Position numbers and translations under genes: made by a program. Of a DNA stretch of 64,000 bases, positions 1-11,511 are shown in pieces; within the stretch, counting starts at the first letter, position 1, and the number at the start of each line of letters is the position of its first letter. Source of the stretch: Nautilus pompilius. Its lineage: Eukaryota > Mollusca > Cephalopoda > Nautilida > Nautilidae. Below the pieces are notes generated by a model, which saw only the letters and a program-made list of their open reading frames with translations, was not told the DNA's origin and ran no database searches. The DNA is taken from contig JACATO010000095.1 of the NCBI GenBank assembly GCA_018389105.1, positions 1,423,501 to 1,487,500 on the forward strand, given 5' to 3'.

Positions 1-2937
1 ACCTGGCCTATTTTAAATTAATATTAGGCTGTTTGGTGAAAACTTAACGACCAGCCCATAGTTTTCTTTCTGCGCCAACAGGTAGCGCTGTCCTGAGCGC
101 GGTTTTGTGTTGGGCTTTCCTACGGTATTCGTAAGAACTTCCTTTAATTCCTGCTGATACCTCTCTCGGGTACCTCCAGTAATCCTATTTTCCACGCCAT
201 GGTCAAGTTACCTTGGTTGAAAAAACAAACAAAGCCCCCTACTTAATTGGCATCCCGTGTCAGTCGATCAGAAACATTTACTCTTGTAAATAATGACACA
301 GAAAAGTATTCCTACATTCTAGCCTCAGACTCCGGTTTCTACATCAGCGGATACAGTTTACAATAACTATTATAAAATGGCGCCGGTATTGTACACGAAC
401 AACGTTGCAAGTGCCTACTGTATGATAAAATAGTTTTCATTTGATCTGAAAAATCAAACCGTGACGGCAAGGTGCTCTCTGGAATGGAACCGTGGTGTAA
501 TTTCGTGCAGAGATTAAAACAATCATTTTACGGGAAAAACTACTTCAAAGATGAACTTAAACTTTCATTAGACAACACGGTAATTACAGAGAATGCTAAC
601 TTTTTCTTTAATATAAAAATAAAAGAAATACTGCTCAAAGATGGGCCGAGAGTCCAGATGGGCAAAGAAAGTTAATTAGCTATTCTCTTTTATACCACGG
701 CATGAAAAGGCAGTTTAATGACTGGCATATAGAACCAAGAGACGGGTCTTTAATGTCATATTTACATCACGTTTTCTGTCTCTTGAATATCATGTATACA
801 GATTTTTCTGGGTGGTTTTTATATATATATATACATCGGTTATTAAAAATGATCGAAAGATGCATTTTCGTCTCGTACGCTTTCTGTTGGCGGCAACTTC
901 AGCGAACGTATCTTTACACAGAGACTGGTTACACCCAGCCTGAAGTATGCGATCCCGGCGGCATGGATCGTCCACTGCCAAAGGGATGTTGCTTGACTGA
1001 AGGAAATCGATCACGGTTTTCAAGAAATGCTGCAAGGATCCAGACTGCCTACTTTACACTATCGTTAGTTTTGGGTTAATCAAATTAATTTTTTTTTTTT
1101 TTTTTTTTTTTTAATTTTTCTAAAACAGCTGTAGAATTAATTATGCTGTACAGGTTCTGTTGGCAGTCCTCGACGTGCCTCACCAAGGAAATGCGCGGAC
1201 GCTGTATGAGCCAAGTGTCCGCTTGATGCTCACTTGAAAGCGATATGTGACCACTTTTACCTATATTTGTGTCCGCTCTATCTATCTATCTATCTATCGT
1301 TGCGGCATCCAGATGCAAAGAACGCGCGAGAAAACTATGCAGAACATTCGGGAACTTCGATATTATTCATCACTAGAATATTCAGTAATTCCAAATTCTT
1401 CGTCTCCGACAGTATTCGCTCTCTAGTCCTTTAGCACCCGGCTCTCAGAGCCAAGGTGGGTAAAGAGAGTTCGGCCAGATGGCAGCCCGACGGGTTTGTT
1501 CGTTCAGCATCGCGATTTCTTGGAATCCTTTTGTCCACGGTCGCGGCACACTGACCGGCGAGCGGTTTCCTCGGCTTGGAACAGATTCCCAGGTGCGACA
1601 CGGCGACTGGCTGTCGTTCTCCCTGGTACCCCGCACCTGTCTGAAAACATCTCTCTGACCACCGGTCCCCGTCTAAACAAACTCGCAAAGGATAGACTTA
1701 GAAATCTTCTAAACTGTAGGTTTTTTTTCGGTCCATGGGGAAGTGTATCAGCGATTTGTTAATTCGTTTAAAAAAGACCATCGACGGGTTTTTTACGGAA
1801 GGAACTGAAAAGATCGATCGTTTTCACGCCCTCATCCCTACATAAAATCAATTATAAATCAATTTATAAACTCGGGCGAGGGAGGGGTCACTTAGAAAAT
1901 ATAATATTCATATAGGATAAATTGTGCTTCCTTCGTATACGAAGACCGAATTATTGGTGATGTTACTGGTTCAGAATGGTTGCCGGTAAGACCAGAACTG
2001 CTCCTCATCGAAATATGAGGGGTCTTGGAACCTTAAGACAAATTATAGCGTAATGTGGAGATTAGGGTAAAAGATTTCTCCAGGAAGGTTATTTTAGGTT
2101 CTAATGGATGGATATCTTCACCGCCCAATTTATATAGGTCCGTGTCTGCCAGTTATTGCTCTTCCACACCCATCCGCCGGTAGGAAGAGACGTGGATTTA
2201 TCGCGGCTCTCTCGGGAGACTTCCCGGTGAAGGTCGACAGGAGAGGGCCAGTGGCGGTGGTCAGTCAGTCCGCCTTTCACAAACACAGCGGGATGGAATC
2301 TTCCAGGACGACGACTCCGGTACTCCGATCTGACAGAGCACAAGCTGGCATCGACGTATTGTGCGCGGGAACTCACTTCCGTGAAGACGTCAGATCCCGT
2401 CCGAGGATCGGAAGTTACTTTTCTCGTTCAAGCGAACCGAGTTCAAAGTATCTCATCTCCTCCACTCTCCAGCGATCATTTTTAACAGCTTGGAAATAAA
2501 TAAGTAAATAAGTTTACCTTGTTAAAGTGAATGTATCTATTTAAAATGCTATCCATTTCGAGGTGTAGATGGGTGGAAAGTGCGCTCATTTTTTAGGGCT
2601 GTCACGTGTCAGATCTCCATTGATTTCCTTTGCCCCTTCACTTCGCGAAATATAAAGCGAGAGTTTTCGAAAAGAATGCATCTGTTTGCTGTTTTACCGC
2701 CGAGGAAATAAAGTTAAAAACTTTTTTTTTTTACAAATTCAGCTCCATTAGTCCAGATCGTAAGTTTGGACAAACCGCGGTGTATTCAGCTCTACTCGTG
2801 CTCTCGGAGAGTCTCAGAGGCACGAGACGGAGTGGTCGGGCGGGGTCGAACTGCCTGCGAAATTAACCCCTCGTTTACTCACTTATTTATCATCCGGTTA
2901 CATCCAGGGTAGGTAGAGGGGCTAGTTGTTACAGCGG
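1..2937. other. No recognised gene: CpG-rich unique-looking DNA
   Basis: Apart from a poly-T run (about 1089-1112) and the CTAT repeat, no family was recognised. Open frames of 60-131 codons (702-1079, 1431-1688, 2104-2499) overlap others on the opposite strand, lack recognised domains and follow the GC-rich stretches at about 1.4-1.7 and 2.1-2.5 kb. Confidence 0.5.
1276..1298. repeat. (CTAT)n microsatellite
   Basis: Five to six CTAT units in a row within otherwise unique sequence. Confidence 0.85.
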
Positions 2938-3097
2938 GTAAGTCGATACACTAGCGGTAATTCCTAATTCACCATAGAAACGACCTACAATCGACGTCAG
3001 GTGCTCTGACTCTCGGATCGATGGGATAACGCGCGTGACATCATCTACAGCTCATCTGTACGCTTAATCAGGAATTACCGCTACTGTGGCAACTCAC
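2938..3097. repeat. Inverted-repeat (MITE-like or fold-back) element, about 160 bp
   Basis: The left arm 2938-2969 and the right arm 3066-3097 are reverse complements at 26 of 32 positions. The core TAGCGGTAATTCCT is perfect. The arms enclose about 96 bp with no coding potential. Size and arrangement fit a MITE or a large hairpin. A clear target-site duplication was not identified. Ten bases separate it from the 110-bp duplication. Confidence 0.5.
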
Positions 3098-3106
3098 TGT
3101 CGTGAA

Positions 3107-3326
3107 GACTGACGAAAACAAAAAGGGGAGATAACCCATTATTACATTTTTAAAAAAAATCAATTATTAAACAGAAAATATCTAATATCTTTTAGATAAA
3201 TCAATTTCTCATAGTAGACTGACGAAAACAAAAAGGGGAGATAACCCATTATTACATTTTTTTTAAAAATCCATTATTAAACAGAAAATATCTAATATCT
3301 TTTAGATAAATCAATTTCTCATAGTA
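3107..3326. repeat. 110-bp tandem duplication
   Basis: The segment 3107-3216 is repeated immediately at 3217-3326 with the same length. The copies start GACTGACGAAAACAAAAAGG and end TTTCTCATAGTA. They differ at only four bases: three sit in a T/A run (5 T + 8 A against 8 T + 5 A) and one is A to C. The near identity points to a recent duplication. Confidence 0.9.
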
Positions 3327-5033
3327 ACCTGTCTATATATGATTGTTATAAATTCCATACGTGAGAGAGAGAGGAAAGGACTTCGAATTTTCATCATATT
3401 TCTATCGAACATTCTCGCGCTAAAATCTTTAGATATTTAATTTTAGAGCCATTTTCCCACAACACCCAAAGTTCTACTTTCTGTATGCAGATGAAAATGA
3501 CCCCCGACCTTTCCGGAAAGCCACGTGAGTGAGTGCTCCTTCCGCCGCGGTCGGCCCGCGATAACTCCAGGGATCTCCACGAGCCAACCCTGCTCGGGTC
3601 AGATATTAGGGAACGAGGCCTTTTCTTCTTTCTTTTTTTTTTAACTCATTTCTTCAGCATCTTCTCGGAACGGTTTGCCAAAAAAATATGGCCAAAGTAG
3701 AAACCACCACATATCTTTTAAACGATAAAGTAGACGTTTCATCTATTTTCTTTTTTAACCAAACGGGATTTAGATGAGCTTTGAGAATCTTCCCGCCCTC
3801 TCATTTTTCCACGTCTGCATCCACATCTAAAATCGACACGAGGCGCGGAACGATCTGCGATCGCAGCATTTGCGAGCAGTAAACCGGATGGAGTGGGACA
3901 GGGTTGCCCTGTTTTGCCATAAAACCCGACTGCTAATTATCAAACTTTGAACTTGCATTCCCGGTGCGGTTACGACGACATCTGCGAGCTTAACTCGTTT
4001 GCCATAAAATGCCTTTGAAAATAAATAATGCAAATAGAGCATCTCCACTATCGATAGACACTCTTAGAATAACCCATGTCACCATGTGAAGACGGATGCA
4101 GACCCGGAGTTAATTTGCGTGCCTACATGAAAACAATTCAGTGTTTTAAAGTTTCGTTTCTCTGTCAAAAGTTTTTGCATACCTAACTCTTCTAATATTC
4201 CTTGAATTCCATTGGTACTTTATCTGCTGGTACATCATATTAATTTAATCCGCAACTAGGTATATTTTAAGAGAAGTGCTATATCTTTCTTGTCACCAAG
4301 ACAGCACACGTTATACTCGTGCATATCATTTCCGGAATTTGCTAGTTTGTCATAGTTGTGCAAAGTGCCGTCGTCATTAACATTCTATACTTTAAAAACG
4401 GCTCGAAAACATAAGACGTCTCTCCGAAATATTGATAAGAAGAAGTCGATCTTTTTAACGAAGTTGCTAATTGGTAATTAGATATTCTAGTACTGAAGTA
4501 TAAATCACAAATAGTAAAAAGCTTTGTTAATATCTCTTTATTAGTTATAGTGAATGCCAGGGTTCCTCTAAGTTCTCATTGAAAGCCAGGTTAAGTTTTT
4601 TAAAAAATATGCAAGACGCACTCTTTAATTACTAAATATATAAGAGAGGATGAAATGTTTTACTTCCCTGATTCTTTAACGTCTTGGATAAAGAGCTTCG
4701 GGTCATTCTATATATTTTTTGCTTTCTTCTTTCTCTTTCCCTGAAAGTAAATTTGAAATACCGAAGCACTTTAACATTTAGATTTTATTTTGAAATTTTA
4801 AGGGAGAATAATCGGTCTTTAAAAGGTGACGAGTACACTTATTCATTTTTTTTTTTAATAGAAACTAAACCTGGAAAACATTATTCCAGAAACAATGCAT
4901 GAGAATGATGCGTTATCTCCCCACGAAGTGCTGCTCTGGTGGTCTGCCATCTGATACTGACTTTGCAAAAGGTAAACAGAAAACCAGGAATTTTTTGTGC
5001 CGCTCGGTAATAAAGACCCGCTCTCTAACAAAT
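3327..5033. other. No recognised gene
   Basis: Mixed-composition DNA with CpG still frequent. I see no transposon protein motif or splice-framed frame worth calling. Confidence 0.5.
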
Positions 5034-5072
5034 AAACAACAACAACAACAACACAACAACAACAACAACAAC
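5034..5072. repeat. (CAA)n microsatellite
   Basis: About 13 CAA/AAC triplets with one interruption, 120 bp before the minisatellite. Confidence 0.9.
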
Positions 5073-5195
5073 CAGCCTATCATGAACAGCCTTGAAAGAA
5101 AATAGTAAAGTCGAGTTTCTCATGCGGAAGTAATTCATTAAACCGACGACGTTTTGGTAGTTTAGGTCGAAAGGTGATGCAAACTGGTCTATAGT

Positions 5196-5505
5196 TCTCT
5201 CTCTGTACTGACGTAACCACTCTCTGTGTACTGACGTAATCACTCTCTGTATTGACGTAACCACTCTCTGTGTACTGACGTAATCACTCTCTGTATTGAC
5301 GTAACTACTCTCTGTGTACTGACGTAACCACTCTCTGTATTGACGTAACCACTCTGTGTGTACTGACGTAATCACTCTCTGTATTGACGTAACTACTCTC
5401 TGTGTAATGACGTAACCACTCTCTGTATTGACGTAACCACTCTGTGTACTGACGTAATCACTCTCTGTATTTACGTAACCACTCTCTGTGTACTGACGTA
5501 ACCAC
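5196..5505. repeat. Minisatellite, 14 units, each with a CRE/ATF-like TGACGTAA box
   Basis: Fourteen units run head to tail, alternating about 23 bp (ACTCTCTGTGTACTGACGTAAYC) and about 21 bp (ACTCTCTGTATTGACGTAAYC). This gives a higher-order period of about 44 bp. Thirteen units carry TGACGTAA and one has TTACGTAA. A 173-residue minus-strand frame through the array is a consequence of repeat periodicity and not a gene. Identical units lie directly against each other with no unique spacers, so it is not CRISPR. Confidence 0.92.
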
Positions 5506-7556
5506 CCTCTCTCTCTGGAGACGCCTCCTCTAACAGTACAGTACACGGATTATTTGTCGACAGCGGAAAGCAAAAGAAACCATCTTTTTAAATTTAAAAA
5601 CAACCCCCCCGCCGCGAACTCGGGTATCCTTCCGCATCTAAAAATAAAAAGTTCCAATAGGACTTTATTTTTTTGCTAAGTCGGAAGTGCCAGGCCCTCG
5701 TGCTCTCTAACGGATAATCGTGGCACTACGCTTCCTTCACTAGGTTTGTCTCCCCTGTGGACATTAGTGTTTGAATTTATTAAAAAGAATATGTCTCAGC
5801 CGAAACTAACCCTTCCCTAATGAGGATTTTTTTTTAGCAGACTAGGGTAAGAAATGGCAGTGCAAAACTGAATCAAGTTCCCGGCACGATTAGATATCAA
5901 AGAGTTGTTAATGAGTGGAAACCGACCGACAGGTGGAGTCAATAATGACAATATCAGTTAATCAGATAGTCGCCTTTCTTTCTCTTCTCTTGAGAAACTC
6001 TCGTAACCGGTGATGGCCCCCCCTCTTGAGACCAATAGTAAGGAGAAGAAAAATAATCTGAGTTCAAAATTAACAAAATATTTATTTCTTATCTAATAAA
6101 ATTACCAAATATTTTTATTCGTACTTCGTTCCATTGTCTGTGAACAGGAGAGACTTCTGTTCCAGAGCATAATGGAATCTATGTGGAAGCAGTATACCAA
6201 TACACCAGTCCCTTGCTCAAGATGTTTGGAAGTTTTCCTTTATAGTATTGCTCAATAGGAAAGGATATCGGGAAATCTTCTGGTTGTTACGAGAACAGCA
6301 GTTATTGGTGATGTGTTTCTTATACCAGGCGGTTAGTTCGAACATTTCCTACCACTTTGTTTGTAGAACCAATTAGAGAATTATGACTCAGTCCTGATGA
6401 GGCGACAAGGAAAATTCCCGAAACGTACGTTCTCTAGTTTGTTCTATTAATAAAGTAGTGGGGAATGGACAAACTAGCTGCCCTGGTTTCTAATTACTGG
6501 TTTTCAATAAAAAAATTTTTAGTATAAAGGTACATAAGAGGAGAGTACATATGATTTTCCTTGGGGTTATGTTATCCCCGACAGCACGAGGACTGAAGAT
6601 CCAGCGGTCTGCATGATCCGCTATTTCTAGAACTATTGGAAATACGTGTCGTCTTTATCCTCCATGGTAGATCACCTTCCTTTAACATTACCACGACTTT
6701 GATTTTTCTTGAGAGTCTAATAAAACAAATCACGGATAATTTTCCCCCTTTTTTCTTCTAATAGCCCGTGTAATACGGCCTCTTGCCATTCAGTATCGTC
6801 AAAGAGCGATAGTGATTAAGCACTACTTTATCCTTCTTCGCGTATCCGTAATCGCCAATAACCCACTGGTGATAGAACTTTGAACAGTTCACTGAGGCAA
6901 TCGTTACTCGCTAATTGGCTCTGATAATATCATTGGAAAACAACAACAACTCAAAGTTATTGTCGGGGAAACTAGCCGCCGATGGAAGATCAAAGAGCCC
7001 CGACATCGCGAGCCTAAAGGGACATTAATAAGAGAAGGAAAAACTGCTCAATTGAGTGTTATCAGATTGTGGAAGAATTCATTATTGAAAAAGAACAAAA
7101 ACAACGATTTCTATAGGCAGGAAAAAAGGCATTATTTTGGTTGTAAAGATAATTAAAAAAGGAAATATTATATTTGCACCTGTGTCACCTTGGGTACTAG
7201 GTTTTATCGACCATAACGAGTAGGCTAATCAGGTAACTGTGAAAGCGATAATAAATTATCCGATGCTGTAATTTAACCAAAACTGGACAATGGTCAAGCT
7301 ATTTAGTATTAGCCTATTTTCTTCTGATTCTCATATCGTTTTTACGTCAAAAGCAGACGTTGGGTAGAGAGGGTTAAATTATTGTTGTAGGTGACCCTTG
7401 AAATATCTCTGTTAATCAGGCGGAAGAGCTTCGAAGCGGCTTGAATGAATAAGTGGCTAGAAAACTGTTAGTTTGTTCGCAAACCTGCCTGTTGTTATCC
7501 GTTATTATCAGCATTTGCACAAACAAAGGCCGTGTCTCGCAACAATGGCTGTCTCC
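5506..7556. other. No recognised gene apart from the ribozyme-like motif
   Basis: The stretch around 6120-6480 reads like part of a degraded retroelement leading into the hammerhead-like motif, but no protein block was recognised. The rest is unique-looking. Confidence 0.4.
6361..6450 (+). ncRNA. Hammerhead-ribozyme-like motif, probably decayed
   Basis: CTGATGA (6394-6400) is followed 19 bases later by GAAA (6420-6423), the two conserved cores of a hammerhead. Next comes ACGTACGTT, which would give a two-base-pair stem III capped by GTAC with a GUU cleavage triplet. Such short stem III type-I hammerheads occur in Penelope-like retroelements. Stem II is weak: two G-C pairs at the core, then an inner GGAA/TTCC hairpin. 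For stem I, AATTAGAG (6371-6378) can pair with CTCTAGTT after the cut, but 15 bases lie between it and the core. It may be an inactive relic of a retroelement. Confidence 0.3.
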
Positions 7557-7572
7557 CGCCCTCTAGTGGCGA
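7557..7572 (-). promoter_or_regulatory. CTCF-like binding site
   Basis: The plus strand reads CGCCCTCTAGTGGCGA. Its reverse, CCACTAGAGGGCG, agrees with the bilaterian CTCF core CCASYAGRKGGC at every position. It lies in CpG-rich DNA. Occupancy cannot be judged from sequence. Confidence 0.35.
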
Positions 7573-7684
7573 TGACGGTCGACTCTTGACGGGACTCGGA
7601 CTTCTGACGGATGAGAGCGAGTCCGTCGGCTGGAAGTAGTCCCGTACCACCCACTCTCAAGTATATTTGGTGAAACTGTAGACC

Positions 7685-7841
7685 CTAGACAAAGCGCTCA
7701 CGGTTCCGCCGTATCTTCCACTCGCACTCAGGTACCATGAAGTTCTGGTTGACGCGGCTTGTGGTCAGGTAGTTTAAAACTGGAACCGCTCCGTCATATC
7801 GCTGTATGGATTCCGGATAGCCCGGATGTAGGTCCTTGCTG
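7685..7841 (-). CDS. Candidate terminal coding exon of an unidentified gene
   Basis: On the minus strand a pyrimidine-rich tract ending TTTCTTTAG at about 7842 looks like a splice acceptor. It is followed by an open frame reading SKDLHPGYPESIQRYDGAVP, then a stretch ending WKIRRNRERFV and a stop at 7685-7687. The composition (Tyr, Pro, Trp, Cys, mixed charged residues) is more protein-like than most short frames nearby. The frame implies a phase-2 acceptor. The matching upstream exon was not found, no AATAAA was seen close downstream, and I do not recognise the family. It may be a real last exon, an exon of a degraded gene or chance. Confidence 0.27.
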
Positions 7842-8055
7842 CTAAAGAAATAACAGTAAAACCTATCACGGGCGCATGAGAATTTTAACAAAGAAGCAGA
7901 TGAATTTTTCTCGTTAACTCTGAATTATCACAATAAAGAAACGGGGGGGTCCAGCTTCTGCTGCAATGGAGGCGAGCGTCTACGATACTTATAAAAAATT
8001 ACAAACCGATTTTCCGTTTGTTGTTGTTGTTTTCTTGAGACTCGAAACGCGGCCG

Positions 8056-8166
8056 GCCGGAAGAAGCTGAAAACGCTGCGTCTTCCCGAACAACCTCTCG
8101 TCGCTGCCCGACTTCCGCCGCGCCGCTATCCGTAGAGGACAAATGTACGGCCATTCGCCATCTTGC
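8056..8166 (-). promoter_or_regulatory. Promoter-like cluster: ETS-like and YY1-like motifs
   Basis: Within CpG-dense DNA lie CCGGAAGA (about 8057), ACTTCCGCC (about 8111) and CGCCATCTTG (about 8156-8165). The reverse of the last, CAAGATGGCG, matches the YY1 consensus. The reading direction suggested by the YY1-like site is leftward, toward the candidate exon at 7.7-7.84 kb, about 300 bp away. A link between them is speculative. Confidence 0.2.
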
Positions 8167-8199
8167 TCTGGAACGATCGGTAGGGCGGTCCCAGTCGGA

Positions 8200-9100
8200 A
8201 AAGATGCCGAAAATAAAAGGATGTGAAACCTGAACGAAAACTTTATCGTGAGGTTTGTTTTGGGTGAAACGAGGAAAAGAAAAACAAATATACATCAGTT
8301 AAAAACGACAACAACAGAGATAGCATAATGACAAGAATCATAAAAACAAATGGCGGTAGAAGAGTAATGAGATGACCTGAAAGGGCAGAATCGTTATATC
8401 GCAATTTATTGTTAATTTCCGTAATAGATTAATACCGATATGTCCAAATATTCTGAAGAGCGGTAGTATTCGTAGGTACCGAAATTTCAAAATTGTAGTT
8501 CAGTTTCGTTTACTTTTTATTTCTGTTTCGCCGAAAATCAATATGAAGATTTCTATTCGGCTTCTTTTATTATGAAAACCACGATTGTTGCACTCCTGAG
8601 TCTTATGGCTGACTGCTAAGATTGGTAGCCCGGGCAGTGTCGGCTGGGTTTGGCGAACCTCCTGGGCATGGCTTTTCTCGTACGTCTGGAAAAATGAAGG
8701 ATTCTACTGGAGCTAACTGACCGACGTCGGCACGTGGGTTCGGGAAAGTTTGACACGGGTCTGATTCCATCGCATATAATTACCTGGCGGAACTGCGTTT
8801 TCATCTTTAAGGACTCATATAAAAAAAAACAGACAAACATCTACTTTCATATTTAATGTCATCCAAATACCACGTGTTAAAGATGATCGTTTGCTTTTTG
8901 TATCAGTTTTGTAGCAGATATAATGGCTGTCTAGGGTTAAATTAGTGAAGCACATTTTGTAATAAGAGACCGTCTTCAGGTGGTATTTACAAGAAATTAA
9001 ATGCGAAATGAAATAAAGGTCGTGTAAATACAATGTAACTTTGGTATTTTGGGTTTTTGTATCCGAAATAATTTTTAATGTTATATCTGCCCAATATTAT
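8200..9100. other. No recognised gene
   Basis: Short minus-strand frames at 8616-8840 and 8815-9033 show no family motif. A CAG|GTAATT donor-like word at about 8775-8783 on the minus strand has no clear partner. Confidence 0.4.
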
Positions 9101-9676
9101 ATACACACACACACGCCGCTCTCGCTCTCGTCTCTCTCTCTCTCTCGCTCCTCGCTCTCTCTCTCGGCTCTCTCACACTCACACACAGCCTCTCTCTCAC
9201 GGCTCTCTCTCTCACACCCCACCATCACACCACACACACACTCTCACTCTCTCTCTCTAACCCTCACACTCACACTCTCTCTCTCTCACACACTCACACA
9301 CATCCTCTCTCATCACTCTCTCTCTCTCTCTCCACACCCTCACACACACACTCTCACTCTCTCTCTCTCTCACACACACACACACTCTCTCACTCTCTCT
9401 CTCACACCATCACACACACATTCTCTCTCTTCTCACTCTCACTCTCTCTCACACACCACTCACACACATTCTCCTCTCTCTCTCACACACACTTCTCTCT
9501 CTCACTCTCACTCTCTCTCCACACACACCCACACTCTCTCACTCTCACTCTCTCACACACACACACCACACTCTCACTCTCTCTCACCCACACACACACA
9601 CACACTCACACACATTCTCTCTCTCACTCTCACTCTCTCTCACACACACTCACTCACACACACACACACACACAAG
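9101..9676. repeat. Compound (CA)n/(CT)n low-complexity tract, about 570 bp
   Basis: Runs of CACACA and CTCTCT alternate with small interruptions for about 570 bp. A 252-residue Ser/His/Leu/Thr frame through it (9041-9799) reflects the repeat, not a protein. Confidence 0.95.
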
Positions 9677-10463
9677 ACAAAAGCCTCACAGAACACCATC
9701 TGTCTGAACATAAAACTTTATAAATTGCGTAGCTGGAGTCTTTTTCTTGGGCAAAAAAAGGAGGAGAGAGTAAAACCAATAATTGATTCTCCTAAATAAT
9801 TAAATACTTTAAAAACGAAAATACAGTAGAAAATGTGAGGAATGAAAGAGTCAGCCGCCGCGCCTTTTGGTTCTCATGGTTAAAGTCGGGCCGGACACTG
9901 GCAGTCAGACGGCGCACGTAGCCGCCCCCCCCCCGGGTCCTACCTGTGTGTGCGTGATTAAGTTTTTGTGGCGCATCTCAAGTTAACGCAAGAAAAGGGA
10001 AATTATTATGATTTTTTCTCTTTCCTTTAGCGTTTGTGCCTGAAGAAGGGGAAAAAAAGAACAACAACGAGACAAATCTACTTGTTTGAACATCAGCCGA
10101 AGCTGGTTTCCCAATGCAGGAAGCGACTCCAGTGGACCCATTAGGACCTTTGCGACGGCTGTGCCCACGCACTTCGGCGAAGCTAAATTCACGTAAAAGC
10201 GGCCATTCAAAGGAGAAGAAAGGAAAGAGAAATCGATGGAATTAAATTAATCCACCAAAGCTACAAAGAAACACAAAGTGGAGTGAAAGCCGCATTTTGC
10301 TAACTGTCAAAGCTGAAACTACAGGGAAAATTAAAAACCTGTATGCATTAACCCATTTCAGATCGAATTATCTTTAAAGAAACCAGTTGGAAGTTGCCCC
10401 CCTTTTCCTCTCCTTCCTTTTTTTATATTTTAATAAACACATTAAAATAAACCTGTTACTCAC

Positions 10464-10622
10464 CGTCTCGGCCCGAAGAATTCTAACCTTGCATTTACTC
10501 CGATAAACTGCCAAAGTCAGGTATACGGTTGCTGTACCACCAAGACGGTCCCCAGGAACCGGCCGTTCTGAATCCCTGCGCGAAGTAACCTGCGTGCAAT
10601 TGCATCTGTTATCTTCTTCCAC
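10464..10622 (-). other. Candidate 5' exon with strong splice donor
   Basis: The minus strand carries an ATG at 10622 and 53 open codons that end exactly at ACG|GTGAGT (donor at 10458-10463), a consensus donor in phase 0. The peptide starts MEEDNRCNCTQVTSRRD and has no recognised domain. The region is CpG-rich. It could be a first exon or leader of a leftward gene, but its phase does not fit the candidate exon at 7.7-7.84 kb, so the two should not be joined on present evidence. Confidence 0.18.
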
Positions 10623-11460
10623 GACTGGCTGGTCTGGTTTGGCGGTGTGTTCCAGGCGGGCGACGCCCGATTAATAAAACCCAGGACGATCTTCCTGTGT
10701 GTCGGAGGTCTCTTGTAATATTTGGTGTCACTAGCGCCAGAAAGTTCGGTTCGCTCATTCCGTCCAAAAGAAGGGAATTTCTTTTGCTGCTTTAAAAAAA
10801 AAAAGAGAAAGGTTTACTTGTTTCACGACGACGGGGGCTACAGTCGAACCAGGGAGGCGAAGCTTCTCTGCCGAGGTCACGAGTAGTAGTACCCCGTCAT
10901 CCTTTTAGCCTAGATTGGTGACCCTAGCCCTGAATGCACAGAATACAAGGTGAACCGTAGATGATGCAGTTTCCCATTCTGCGGCTATACACATGTGAGT
11001 GAAACACCGATCAGTGCCCATCTGTTTGATAATCTAATTAAAGGACTTTCAACTTTAATAAGAATGTGCAGTAGATTTTTTCTTTGTTTTAAAGAAAAAG
11101 ATTCATCAGGCAGCGGGTGAAATATATAAACAACAGATGGACGTAAATATGGCGATGACAAGATGGAGAAGTGAAATAACAGCTAGCATAACCGCGTACC
11201 ACCAGGCTTTTATCTATTTATTTATCCTTAGTTCTCCGAACTCTGACGTTGTACCAAACAGTAAAGAATCAGCTGCAAATCTTATACTTCAGGTAAGAAA
11301 TATAAAAAGGAAACATAAAATTACAGATAATTTATATTATCCATGTAAGAAAAACAAAACAAAAGCAGTCAAAAGGTCTATGGCGTAATTCGAACCCTGT
11401 TATGGAGCTAAGTTAGGCGAACACGGGAGAGAAAAAGAGAGGTAACATAAAATTTCTGGA

Positions 11461-11474
11461 GTAAAAAAAAAAAA

Positions 11475-11509
<35 letters not shown>
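11461..11509. repeat. Poly-A and (AAT)n microsatellite
   Basis: A run of A followed by about eleven ATA/AAT triplets. Confidence 0.9.

Positions 11510-11511
<2 letters not shown>

Noticed and set aside
702..2499. Frames of 125, 85, 88 and 131 residues
   Set aside because: No recognised motif, opposing overlapping frames, no splice framing.
5025..5546. 173-residue open frame, and possible CRISPR-like array
   Set aside because: The frame is created by the minisatellite. The units abut without unique spacers and the genome is eukaryotic.
9041..9799. 252-residue open frame
   Set aside because: It is a translation of CA/CT repeats (Ser, His, Leu, Thr only) with unique sequence at the edges.
11380..11410. 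tRNA B-box-like GGGTTCGAATT on the minus strand
   Set aside because: No complementary T-stem, no A box and no cloverleaf.
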